Shown here piece after piece: positions 1-5,472 of a stretch of 6,416 nt of DNA. Location of the stretch: contig CP070733.1 in the NCBI GenBank assembly GCA_020347585.1, positions 1,401,781-1,408,196 of the forward strand, read 5' to 3'. The notes under the pieces are model-generated. The model ran no database searches, was not told where the DNA came from, and worked only from the letters and a program-made list of their open reading frames with translations. The position numbers were made by a program, and so were the translations under genes. Source of the DNA: Pseudomonadota bacterium. GTDB taxonomy: Bacteria; Pseudomonadota; Gammaproteobacteria; CAMYNG01. How positions within the stretch are numbered: position 1 is the stretch's first letter; each line of letters starts with the position of its first letter.

Positions 1-155
1 ATCAGGTTGGTCAGCGCGTCCTGCACGCTCTTGGACTCAAAGGCAGCCTTGGGCCAGGCGGCCAGTACGGCCTGCGGGCTCAGCAGGCCGGCGCCCACGG
101 CAACGGCCACGGTGCCACCGGCAAGCGTGCCCTTCAGAAATGTTCTGCGTTGCAT
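1..155 (-). CDS. soxY: SoxY, thiosulfate-oxidation sulfur carrier (5' part only)
   Basis: This is the N-terminal 51 codons of SoxY; the rest lies beyond the left edge. SoxY forms SoxYZ in the periplasm and carries the sulfur substrate on a Cys near its C-terminus, a part not present here. Visible are a Tat-type signal with the twin arginine RRTFLKG (residues 3-9), a hydrophobic stretch (about 11-32) and an Ala-rich end, followed by AAWPKAAFESKSV (about 32-44), which is characteristic of the start of mature SoxY. The ATG at 153-155 has a GGAGAG ribosome-binding site (161-166) five bases upstream. It lies 39 bases after soxX on the same strand, the usual soxX-soxY order, so the two are probably co-transcribed. 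Identity rests on the signal plus the start of the mature protein and on the neighbour, so it is strong but not proven by the active-site motif. Confidence 0.88.
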   Translation of the reverse strand, partial: MQRRTFLKGTLAGGTVAVAVGAGLLSPQAVLAAWPKAAFESKSVQDALTNL

Positions 156-194
156 GTTATCTCTCCAGAATTCGTAGATGACTAAGGCAGGTGT

Positions 195-569
195 TTACAG
201 CGTATAAACCCATTCGGCAATGGCGTCGATATCATCAGACGAGAGAATCTCGTACTTGCCAAACGGGGGCATCACCGTGTTCGGGTTGGCGGCGGTCGCA
301 TCGTGAATTTGCGCACGCAGCTTTGCCTTGTCCGGGTAACGCGCCTTCATTGCAACCAGCGGTGGTCCCATGTTACCGGGGGACACAGCGCCCTGGTACT
401 GGTGACACGCAACGCAGTTGCCCTTCTTGCGGTTCTCGGCAACTTTCTTGCCTTTTTCTACGAGAGCCTGGTCTGCGGCATAGGCTGCACCGGGGAGCGC
501 AATGCTGGCGGTTCCAAGCATTACGGCGACGGCGCTGGCAGCAGCGATGAAATTAGCGGTTTTCCGCAT
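195..569 (-). CDS. soxX: SoxX, sulfur-oxidation c-type cytochrome
   Basis: A 124-residue periplasmic monohaem cytochrome c. In the family SoxX pairs with SoxA, and SoxXA oxidatively joins thiosulfate to the SoxY cysteine. A Sec signal (Arg/Lys at 2-3, hydrophobic core about 7-27) ends in an AYA cleavage site near residue 31. The haem motif is CVACH (52-56) in the context GNCVACHQ, then GNMGPPL (65-71). TVMPPFG (98-104) supplies M100 as the expected distal iron ligand. The C-terminal helix (SSDDIDAIAEWVYTL) is typical of the family. The frame is open upstream to 716, but the ATG at 567-569 is chosen because AGGAGG (575-580) sits five bases before it and the signal peptide starts there. It is followed by soxY. 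Its own promoter probably lies in the 267-base gap before it. Confidence 0.95.
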   Translation of the reverse strand: MRKTANFIAAASAVAVMLGTASIALPGAAYAADQALVEKGKKVAENRKKGNCVACHQYQGAVSPGNMGPPLVAMKARYPDKAKLRAQIHDATAANPNTVMPPFGKYEILSSDDIDAIAEWVYTL

Positions 570-595
570 TTTTCCCTCCTCGTTAAGGTCTTCGA

Positions 596-632
596 AGGAT
601 AGCGCCTGACGGATGTCAGACAAAATGGTCTG
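596..632 (-). promoter_or_regulatory. Putative soxX promoter with overlapping palindromes
   Basis: On the minus strand a possible -35 TTGTCT (618-623) is 16 bases from a possible -10 TATCCT (596-601), giving a start near 589 and a roughly 20-base leader that includes the soxX ribosome-binding site. Two short perfect inverted repeats overlap it: CTGAC-GGAT-GTCAG (606-619) and CAGAC-AAAATG-GTCTG (617-632), written on the plus strand. They share the CAG at 617-619 and cover the -35 and spacer, where a repressor would act. Each box matches consensus at only four of six positions, so this is a candidate. Confidence 0.35.
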
Positions 633-688
633 TGCGTTATAGCTTTTCTTGGAATAATTACGCTTTAGCTCTGACGTAACTTGCGCAT

Positions 689-716
689 AGCATACAGAAA
701 AGGCAACAGACTTCAA
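689..716 (-). promoter_or_regulatory. Second, distal candidate promoter for soxX
   Basis: On the minus strand TTGAAG (711-716) is separated by 16 bases from TATGCT (689-694). Each hexamer matches the sigma70 consensus at four of six positions. Transcription would begin near 682, about 110 bases before the soxX start. It is an alternative or additional start to the proximal candidate at 596-623. Confidence 0.25.
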
Positions 717-805
717 GTGTGCTCAGCTAGTTTAGAAAATTAGAGATCGCTTAAGTGCTGGCGTGTGCATGTCAGCGCAGATTAACGACACTAGCTCTGT
801 ATGCT

Positions 806-831
806 GCGCTTGCACATTATTGTGCCTGCGC
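806..831. other. Imperfect palindrome after the M48 protease stop codon
   Basis: GCGC-TT-GCAC-ATTATT-GTGC-CT-GCGC is symmetric over 26 bases and begins six bases past the protease stop codon (837-839). In RNA it can form a two-part hairpin with a small internal loop and a six-base loop. No clear U-run follows on the minus strand, so it may be a weak terminator, a stability hairpin or a protein-binding site. Confidence 0.3.
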
Positions 832-836
832 GGCGT

Positions 837-2318
837 TTACTTCTTTGACAGGAGGGCAAGTTCATCCTTGAACTGCGCAAGGCGCGCCTCGATACGCGCG
901 CTTTGGTAAAAATCCATACTTTTTGCCTGGCGCGCCAGGGTCAGCTGGGTGATCGCCTGGTGGGTCTGGCCGACGTTGTAGTAGTACTCGGCCAGCGCCT
1001 CGTGCGCGTTGGCCAGGTTGCCGAGCTGCGACTCGGTTTCCGAAAGTAAACGGTAGAATGCGGGTTGTGAGGGCGGCGCGCGCAGAAAGTCCTTGAGCAA
1101 GGCGTTGGCCTTGCGCGGCTTGCCGCTATCGATCAGCGTCTCCGCATAGTAATAGGTAAGGGTCGGGTTGCCGGGCGAGAGCGCCAGCGCATCCTCGTAG
1201 ATGCGTTGTGCCTGGTCGGGCTTGCTATCCAGCATCTCCAGCTGGGCATGGAGAATCTGGTATGCGATGCGGTTTGGCTCCTTTTCCCGCAGCCGCTCAA
1301 CCTCGGGTCTCGCTTCTGCAGGCTTCTTGGCCTGGAGCAGGGCGAGAGCATAGCCATAGCCCTCGGCATCGCGGTTCATGTAACTGTGGTTCGTGAGATT
1401 TTTGCGAAAACGCTTGACCGTCGCGTCGATGTCACGGCTGGTCAACACGGCAAGGCGCGCGCGCATCAGGAAATACGAGGGGCGTGGAGTGGAACGCCGG
1501 GGCTGGTAGCGGTCGGCGCGACTGCGTGCTTCGGCGATGCGCGTTTCGCTGACTGGGTGGGTGCGCAGGAATTCGGGGAGCTGCGGCCCGTACAGGCGCG
1601 CCTCGCGCGCCATGCGCTCAAAGGTGGATGCCATGCTGTGCGGGTCATAGCCTGCATCGGCCAGCAGGCTGATGCCGATACGGTCGGCCTCCATTTCGTT
1701 GCCACGGGTGAAGTCCAGTTGATGCTGGATTGAGCCTGCCGCCACGCTGGCGGCAGCGGCCTGGCCAATATCACCGGCTCCCAGCAGCATGGCGGCGATC
1801 ATTGCCGCCAGCACCGGCAGGTTGCTGCCGCTCTGCATTTCATAGGCGCGCGCGTGGTGGCGCTGGGTGACGTGGGCGATTTCATGTGCGACCACCGCCG
1901 CCAGTTCATTTTCGGTGTCGAAGGCCTGAAACAGCCCGTAGTTGATACCTATGTAGCCGCCGGGAAGGGCGAAGGCGTTGATACCGCCGTCGTTTACGAC
2001 AAAGAAATTGAATTCGCGGGTCTGTTCCCTGCGTGCCGCGATTAGCTGGTAGCCCATGTGATTGATGTATTGCACCAGAAGCGGATCGTCAATCACGCCG
2101 CCCGCACGGCGAATGTTGCGCACGACGGCCTCGCCGATCTGCTGCTCCTCGATCGGGCTCATCGCGCCCGCGCCGCTGTCGCCGATATCGGGCAGACGGA
2201 TTTCGCTGGCGCCAAGTACGGTGGCTGCGCACATTCCCAGGGCCGCAGGCATCAGTTGGCGCAGACCCAGGGCCGCAGGCACCAGTTGGCGCAGACACAG
2301 CTTTACAACATCTCGCAT
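837..2318 (-). CDS. M48 family periplasmic metalloprotease with TPR tail, BepA/YfgC-like
   Basis: A 493-residue exported zinc protease of the BepA type, whose E. coli member (487 residues) acts in outer-membrane protein quality control with the BAM and Lpt machineries. Visible are a signal region (1-37), the zinc motif HEIAH (145-149), the third ligand in NEMEAD (E208, with D212), and THP (253-255) whose H254 aligns with the His-switch residue described in BepA. Residues about 290-493 are helical TPR-like repeats (for example the stretch from NRIAYQILHA to ALSPGNP). The start is uncertain: the frame is open to a TTG at 2454-2456, with ATGs at 2355-2357 and 2316-2318, and none has a clear ribosome-binding site. 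The ATG at 2316-2318 is chosen because it gives a normal signal peptide and the family length. A 30-base tandem duplication lengthens the signal region. It is transcribed divergently from tusA; a link to sulfur oxidation is not evident. Confidence 0.88.
   Translation of the reverse strand: MRDVVKLCLRQLVPAALGLRQLMPAALGMCAATVLGASEIRLPDIGDSGAGAMSPIEEQQIGEAVVRNIRRAGGVIDDPLLVQYINHMGYQLIAARREQTREFNFFVVNDGGINAFALPGGYIGINYGLFQAFDTENELAAVVAHEIAHVTQRHHARAYEMQSGSNLPVLAAMIAAMLLGAGDIGQAAAASVAAGSIQHQLDFTRGNEMEADRIGISLLADAGYDPHSMASTFERMAREARLYGPQLPEFLRTHPVSETRIAEARSRADRYQPRRSTPRPSYFLMRARLAVLTSRDIDATVKRFRKNLTNHSYMNRDAEGYGYALALLQAKKPAEARPEVERLREKEPNRIAYQILHAQLEMLDSKPDQAQRIYEDALALSPGNPTLTYYYAETLIDSGKPRKANALLKDFLRAPPSQPAFYRLLSETESQLGNLANAHEALAEYYYNVGQTHQAITQLTLARQAKSMDFYQSARIEARLAQFKDELALLSKK
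2236..2295. repeat. 30-base tandem duplication in the protease signal-peptide region
   Basis: Two adjacent 30-base copies (2236-2265 and 2266-2295) differ at one base, T2252 versus C2282. The unit keeps the frame, so the protein reads RQLVPAALGL then RQLMPAALGM (residues 10-29); the single change gives Val or Met. Removing one copy would leave an ordinary signal peptide. With both, an extra Arg-Gln falls inside the hydrophobic stretch. Confidence 0.95.
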
Positions 2319-2470
2319 GGCACAACGTGTCGTGACGTGGTGGGGGCTATCGCGCATGCTGACAGGCGGGCGCGGGACAATTGATAGACAGCCAAATGCT
2401 GCCTGAGTTCGCTGGCGGTGTCCAGCGTGCGAGAGTTGTAGTCGAGGCGTGCTCAATGCGCAGAGCTACC

Positions 2471-2498
2471 ATATGTTTATGATTTTATTAGTATAATA
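2471..2498. promoter_or_regulatory. AT-rich divergent promoter-like stretch
   Basis: An AT-rich island in a GC-rich region. On the plus strand it holds a perfect -10 hexamer TATAAT (2492-2497), but no convincing -35 lies 16-18 bases before it. On the minus strand TATTAT (2493-2498) has CTGCCT 17 bases upstream, a weak pairing that could drive the M48 protease with a leader of roughly 170 bases. Function is inferred from composition and position only. Confidence 0.3.
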
Positions 2499-2589
2499 CG
2501 GCACAATGTTTCGGAGGCAGCGAAAAATTCAGCCCGTAACCGCTGCGCCGGCGATGTTTTGGGCGAACCTGTTGCCATGGACAAAGAGG

Positions 2590-2618
2590 TTGCCATCGGG
2601 ACGGATCTGTCATATAAG
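2590..2618 (+). promoter_or_regulatory. Sigma70-type promoter upstream of tusA
   Basis: TTGCCA (2590-2595) is a -35 with five of six consensus bases. It is followed by exactly 17 bases and TATAAG (2613-2618), a -10 with five of six. Transcription would start near 2625, giving a leader of about 130 bases before tusA. An 8-base direct repeat GTTGCCAT occurs at 2571-2578 and 2589-2596, the second copy covering the -35, which could be a regulator site. A further -10-like TATACT lies at 2629-2634. Confidence 0.55.
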
Positions 2619-2756
2619 TGTAGCGTTTTATACTAATATTTTGGTCTCCCGCTCGGGGGGAATCTTTTCGCGGCCGGCTGCGGTCTTCCTGTAAGCACGG
2701 GAGGGTCAGTCGAGCCAAACCCAACCCGCAGTTTTTCAAGAATAGGAGAGAAAGTA

Positions 2757-2987
2757 ATGTCGAATTGGGATAACGAACTCGATGCATCCGGCCTCAATTG
2801 CCCGCTGCCGATTCTGCGTGCCAAGAAGGCACTGGCGGACATGTCCGGAGGTCAGGTGCTTCACATTATTGCCACCGACCCGGGCTCGGTGAAGGATTTC
2901 GACGCGTTCGCCAAGCAGACCGGCAATGAGTTGATGGAGTCGAAGGAAGACGGCGGCAAATTCTACTTCCTGTTGAAAAAGGCGTAA
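2757..2987 (+). CDS. tusA: TusA-family sulfurtransferase
   Basis: A 76-residue cytoplasmic protein that carries sulfur as a persulfide. The signature is LDASGLNCPLPILRAKKAL (residues 8-26), where C15 in the CPLP motif is the sulfur-bearing cysteine. The domain then follows the usual pattern, with ATDPGSVKDFDAFAKQTGNEL (39-59) and a final beta-strand KFYFLLKK. Length is normal for stand-alone TusA. The ATG has AGGAGA (2744-2749) seven bases upstream. It is followed after 66 bases by a DsrE-type gene, and a lipoate cluster lies downstream. In sulfur oxidisers TusA acts as a central cytoplasmic carrier that passes sulfane sulfur to Dsr or sHdr enzymes, which fits this setting better than the tRNA-thiolation role of E. 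coli TusA. The choice between these roles is inference from context. Confidence 0.93.
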   Translation: MSNWDNELDASGLNCPLPILRAKKALADMSGGQVLHIIATDPGSVKDFDAFAKQTGNELMESKEDGGKFYFLLKKA

Positions 2988-3053
2988 CGACAGACACGTA
3001 ATTTGGCTATTCCAGCTGGCGGCTCGGGGGCCTGTCGAGCAACGAGGTGAAAT

Positions 3054-3533
3054 ATGTCCGACAAGAAGCTTGCAATTATTGCTACCAAAGGAACCCTCGA
3101 CTGGGGGTACCCACCGTTCATTCTCGCGTCAACCGCCGCGGCACTCGGCTACGACACTGAGATCTTTTTCACCTTCTACGGCCTGCAGCTGCTGAAGAAA
3201 AAGATCGACGTAAAGGTCAGTCCGCTGGGTAACCCCGGCATGCCAATGCCGATGGCAATGGACAAATGGTTTCCGGTCCTGGGAACGGCGATCCCGGGCA
3301 TGGAAAGCATGATGACCGCAATGATGAAATCGAAGATGAAGTCCAAGGGTGTGGCAAGCCTCGAAGAGCTGCGCTCCCTGTGTCTGGAAGCTGACGTCAG
3401 AATGATCGCCTGCCAGATGACTGTCGATCTCTTCGACATGAATTCCAAGGATTTCATCGACGGCATCGAGTTCGGCGGTGCGGCAACGTTCTTTGAGTTT
3501 GCCGGCGAATCCGATATCACGCTGTTCATTTAG
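3054..3533 (+). CDS. DsrE_2/DrsH-like family sulfur carrier (DsrE2/DsrE3 type)
   Basis: A 159-residue protein of the DsrE/DsrF-like fold. It opens with KKLAIIATKGTLDWGYPPFI (residues 4-23), typical of the DrsE_2 group, then EIFFTFYGLQLLKKK (36-50) and the conserved end GGAATFFEFAGESDITLFI (141-159). There are two cysteines, C110 and C120; C120 in the MIACQMTVDLF context is at the position conserved in the family and is the likely sulfur-binding residue. Residues 63-95 are very rich in Met (10 of 33) and partly hydrophobic, so membrane or partner contact is possible. The ATG has GAGGTGA (3044-3050) just upstream. Pairing with tusA is common in sulfur oxidisers, where DsrE-type proteins exchange sulfur with TusA. 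I cannot separate DsrE2 from DsrE3 by eye, so no symbol is given. Confidence 0.87.
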   Translation: MSDKKLAIIATKGTLDWGYPPFILASTAAALGYDTEIFFTFYGLQLLKKKIDVKVSPLGNPGMPMPMAMDKWFPVLGTAIPGMESMMTAMMKSKMKSKGVASLEELRSLCLEADVRMIACQMTVDLFDMNSKDFIDGIEFGGAATFFEFAGESDITLFI

Positions 3534-3547
3534 CCATAAGTAAAGAT

Positions 3548-3571
3548 GGCCTCGCGCTCCGGCGCGGGGCC
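3548..3571 (+). terminator. GC-rich hairpin after the DsrE gene, possible terminator
   Basis: GGCCTCGCGC (3548-3557) pairs with GCGCGGGGCC (3562-3571) across a TCCG loop: ten pairs with one G-U. It begins 15 bases after the stop codon. The following bases, GTTCTCGT, are only moderately U-rich, so it could be a leaky intrinsic terminator or a 3'-end stabilising hairpin. Its position suggests tusA-dsrE forms a unit separate from lbpA. Confidence 0.5.
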
Positions 3572-3850
3572 GTTCTCGTACCTACCAGAGCGTATTGACG
3601 ACGGTGCACAGACTGTCGTTGTGCGCATCAATTCACCCCTCAGTGCACTCACCCTCCGGCTGGCTTGCTTTTTTGCGCCGCGCCCGGTTCTTCTTGCGCT
3701 AGACTTTCAGACATATCGTTTTCCGCTCCGTCCGGACTACTGGCGCGGCTGCAGCTTGCACCGGCCTGGCCCGACCCGCAACGCGACGTGGTTTTTCACA
3801 AACGGGTTTGTGGGTGGAAATCGCGGCAAATAACAACAGGGGAGGATGGC
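3572..3850. other. Non-coding gap before lbpA
   Basis: With the hairpin before it, this forms a 317-base interval between the DsrE gene and lbpA. Frames across it are open by chance because of high GC, but none has a convincing start or recognisable protein. Possible promoter pieces are weak: TAGACT (3700-3705) and TATCGT (3714-3719) lack a good -35 at the right distance. A short perfect hairpin lies at 3797-3812. I expect a regulatory region for the lipoate cluster but cannot place the promoter. Confidence 0.4.
3797..3812. other. Perfect inverted repeat in the lbpA leader
   Basis: CACAAA-CGGG-TTTGTG is a perfect 6-base inverted repeat with a 4-base loop, ending 26 bases before the lbpA ribosome-binding site (3838-3845). 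It could be an mRNA hairpin or an operator half-site pair. No homologous site was seen elsewhere in the window. Confidence 0.3.
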
Positions 3851-4288
3851 ATGGGTGTTGTGCGTGGATGTGACGTTCCCGAGGCGTTGTTTTACCACAT
3901 CGACAACAATGTTTGGGCGCGTCGCGAGAGCGACGGTACGGTAACAGTCGGCGTAACCGCCTACGGATGTGCGCTTTGCGGTCCGGTGGTTTCCTGTTCG
4001 CCCAGAAAGCCAGGTGACGCAATCAAGCGGGACAGATCCTGTGCCACGCTTGAATCCAGCAAGTGGGTCGGGCCGGTGAAGGCGCCCGTCTCGGGCGAGT
4101 TGCTGGAGGTCAACGCCGTGCTTTCCGACACGCCCGGGTTAATCAACCAGGACCCCTACGGTGCGGGGTGGATCGCCCGGCTGAAGCCCACCAATTGGGA
4201 TGGCGATGCGGGCGAACTGGTTACAGGCGCTGATGCCCTGGGAAGATTCGAGACCCGCATGGATGCCGATGGCTTCGGCAGCGCCTGA
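3851..4288 (+). CDS. lbpA: LbpA, GcvH-like lipoate-binding protein of the sHdr type
   Basis: A 145-residue protein related to the glycine-cleavage H protein. The lipoylation site is K71 in ATLESSKWVGPVKAPVSG (65-82), equivalent to the ES-x-K loop of GcvH, followed by ELLEVN, NQDPYGAGWIARLKPTNW (99-116) and a C-terminal helix. C40, C43 and C49 (within GCALCGPVVSC) and C64 make it Cys-rich compared with GcvH. The sulfur-oxidation LbpA proteins carry lipoyl groups for the sHdr system; no other glycine-cleavage gene is seen here, and a ligase plus LipT follow, so LbpA is favoured over GcvH. The frame is open upstream to 3665, but the ATG at 3851 is chosen because AGGGGAGG (3838-3845) lies five bases before it. 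An earlier ATG at 3846 is out of frame. Confidence 0.9.
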   Translation: MGVVRGCDVPEALFYHIDNNVWARRESDGTVTVGVTAYGCALCGPVVSCSPRKPGDAIKRDRSCATLESSKWVGPVKAPVSGELLEVNAVLSDTPGLINQDPYGAGWIARLKPTNWDGDAGELVTGADALGRFETRMDADGFGSA

Positions 4289-4289
4289 G

Positions 4290-4311
4290 CGGCAGGGCAG
4301 TTTGCCTGTCG
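4290..4311 (+). other. Bulged hairpin in the lbpA-lplA gap
   Basis: Bases just after the lbpA stop codon fold as about nine pairs with one bulged G4297 and a three-base loop (4300-4302). No U-run follows. It may protect the 3' end of lbpA mRNA or lower read-through into the ligase gene, but this is inferred from structure by eye. Confidence 0.25.
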
Positions 4312-4383
4312 TGACGCGACGTAACCACGGGGAATGGCGCGCCGATGTGACCATGTCGCCGTCAGCCGGTTCGCCATCTGATC

Positions 4384-5472
4384 ATGTCTGAACCGGCGTG
4401 CTGGCGGCTGCTCGACACCGGCCTGCGTCGTGCGGCCGACCATGTTGCCATCAACCGTGTCATGCTAAATGCGCATCAGGCCGGCAAGGTGCCCAACACC
4501 CTGCGCTTCATGCGCTTTGCGCCGTGTGCCCTGCTGGGCTTTCATCAAAGCGCGTCCCAGGAACTGCGGCTCGACTATTGCGGCGCGCACGGTATTGATA
4601 TACAGCGGCGCCTGAGCGGCGGTGGTGCCGTCTATTGCGACCCTGACCAGATCGCTTGGGAACTCTGCTTCGACCGACGTCACCTTGGGTTGGGCGCTAT
4701 GGCCGATATCGCCTCGTGCATCTGCGGTGCGGCTGCCACGGGTATACGTGGGCTGGGTGTCAATGCCCGCTTCCGGCCGCGAAATGACATCGAGGTGGAT
4801 GGTCGCAAAATATCTGGTACTGGCGGTATCCTTGACGGTAACACGGTGATTTACCAGGGTACGCTGTTGATTGATTTTAATGTGGAGCGCATGCTGAAGG
4901 TGCTGCGCATACCCGCGGAAAAGCTGACCGACAAGGCGGTCGCGTCTGCAGGTGAGCGCGTAACCAGCCTCGCCGAACAATTGGGCTACGTGCCGGCCCT
5001 GGATGGAGTCAAACACCACTTGGCCAATGCCTTCGCCGACGAGTTTAACATTGCCTTTGAGCCGGCCAATGAGATTGACGCGGTTGAGCAGCGGACATAC
5101 CGCGAAGCGCTTGCGGAGATCGACACCGATGAATGGGTGTACCAGCATTATCGGCCCACTGCCGAGGCGCCGACGCTTGAAGGGGTCTACCGCGCGAGCG
5201 GCGGATTGATGCGCGTCAACGTATCACTGGATACGCGGCGCCGGCGCATCCGACAGGTCTGGTTCCACGGCGACTTTTTCGTCCAGCCGCGGCGTACCAT
5301 TTACGACTTGGAAGCGGCGTTGCGCGGCGCGGCGGTGACCGATGTTAAGGCCACCATCGAGCGCTTCTTTGCCCACCATCGTCCCGACCTACTGATGCTT
5401 GCCCCGAGAGATTTCTCCAACGCCGTTGCCATCGCTCTCGCATCCGTGGGTGCGCCGGAGGTTGCGCAGTGA
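4384..5472 (+). CDS. lplA: Lipoate:protein ligase, LplA family with C-terminal domain (sLpl(AB) type)
   Basis: A 362-residue cytoplasmic enzyme that would adenylate lipoate (or octanoate) and attach it to the lysine of LbpA. The catalytic domain (about 1-260) has RRLSGGGAVYCDP (75-87), matching the RRxSGGGAV lipoate loop, then NDIEVDGRKISGTGG (134-148) with the catalytic lysine K142, and YQGTLL (157-162). The C-terminal part (about 265-345, EGVYRASGGLMRVNV then GDFFVQP) matches the accessory domain of E. coli-type LplA, so both domains are in one chain. Compared with E. coli LplA, Cys85 and Gln158 stand where His is usual. The start ATG is the first after an in-frame stop at 4348-4350; no good ribosome-binding site is visible. 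It follows lbpA by 95 bases and overlaps the next gene. This arrangement matches the sLpl(AB)-LbpA pairs described in sHdr sulfur oxidisers. Confidence 0.9.
   Translation: MSEPACWRLLDTGLRRAADHVAINRVMLNAHQAGKVPNTLRFMRFAPCALLGFHQSASQELRLDYCGAHGIDIQRRLSGGGAVYCDPDQIAWELCFDRRHLGLGAMADIASCICGAAATGIRGLGVNARFRPRNDIEVDGRKISGTGGILDGNTVIYQGTLLIDFNVERMLKVLRIPAEKLTDKAVASAGERVTSLAEQLGYVPALDGVKHHLANAFADEFNIAFEPANEIDAVEQRTYREALAEIDTDEWVYQHYRPTAEAPTLEGVYRASGGLMRVNVSLDTRRRRIRQVWFHGDFFVQPRRTIYDLEAALRGAAVTDVKATIERFFAHHRPDLLMLAPRDFSNAVAIALASVGAPEVAQ

Noticed and set aside
191..550. Open frame of 119 codons opposite soxX
   Set aside because: Arg- and Cys-rich antisense of a clear cytochrome gene, typical of high-GC shadow frames.
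570..716. N-terminal extension of SoxX
   Set aside because: It would place a non-signal stretch before the signal peptide; AGGAGG supports the ATG at 567-569.
1206..1733. Open frame of 175 codons on the plus strand
   Set aside because: It is antisense to the M48 protease TPR and catalytic regions and has no ribosome-binding site or recognisable domain.
2229..2237. Lipobox (LGMC) in the M48 protease signal region
   Set aside because: Met directly before the Cys does not fit the lipobox, where Gly, Ala or Ser is expected.
2506..2694. Possible small gene just after TATAAT at 2492-2497
   Set aside because: No ribosome-binding site, no family resemblance, and the better tusA promoter lies within it.
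3660..3677. Sigma54 promoter (TGGC...TTGC) before lbpA
   Set aside because: The GG and GC pairs are one base too far apart and the rest of the consensus is poor.
3546..3833. Open frame in the gap before lbpA
   Set aside because: Starts inside the GC hairpin after the DsrE gene, lacks a ribosome-binding site and has random-looking composition.
3665..3850. N-terminal extension of LbpA to an upstream start
   Set aside because: The extra residues are low in family resemblance, while the ATG at 3851 has a strong ribosome-binding site and gives the normal length.
4465..5148. Long open frame of 227 codons on the minus strand
   Set aside because: It lies wholly inside the ligase gene in the opposite direction; the ligase motifs are clear and the antisense product resembles nothing.
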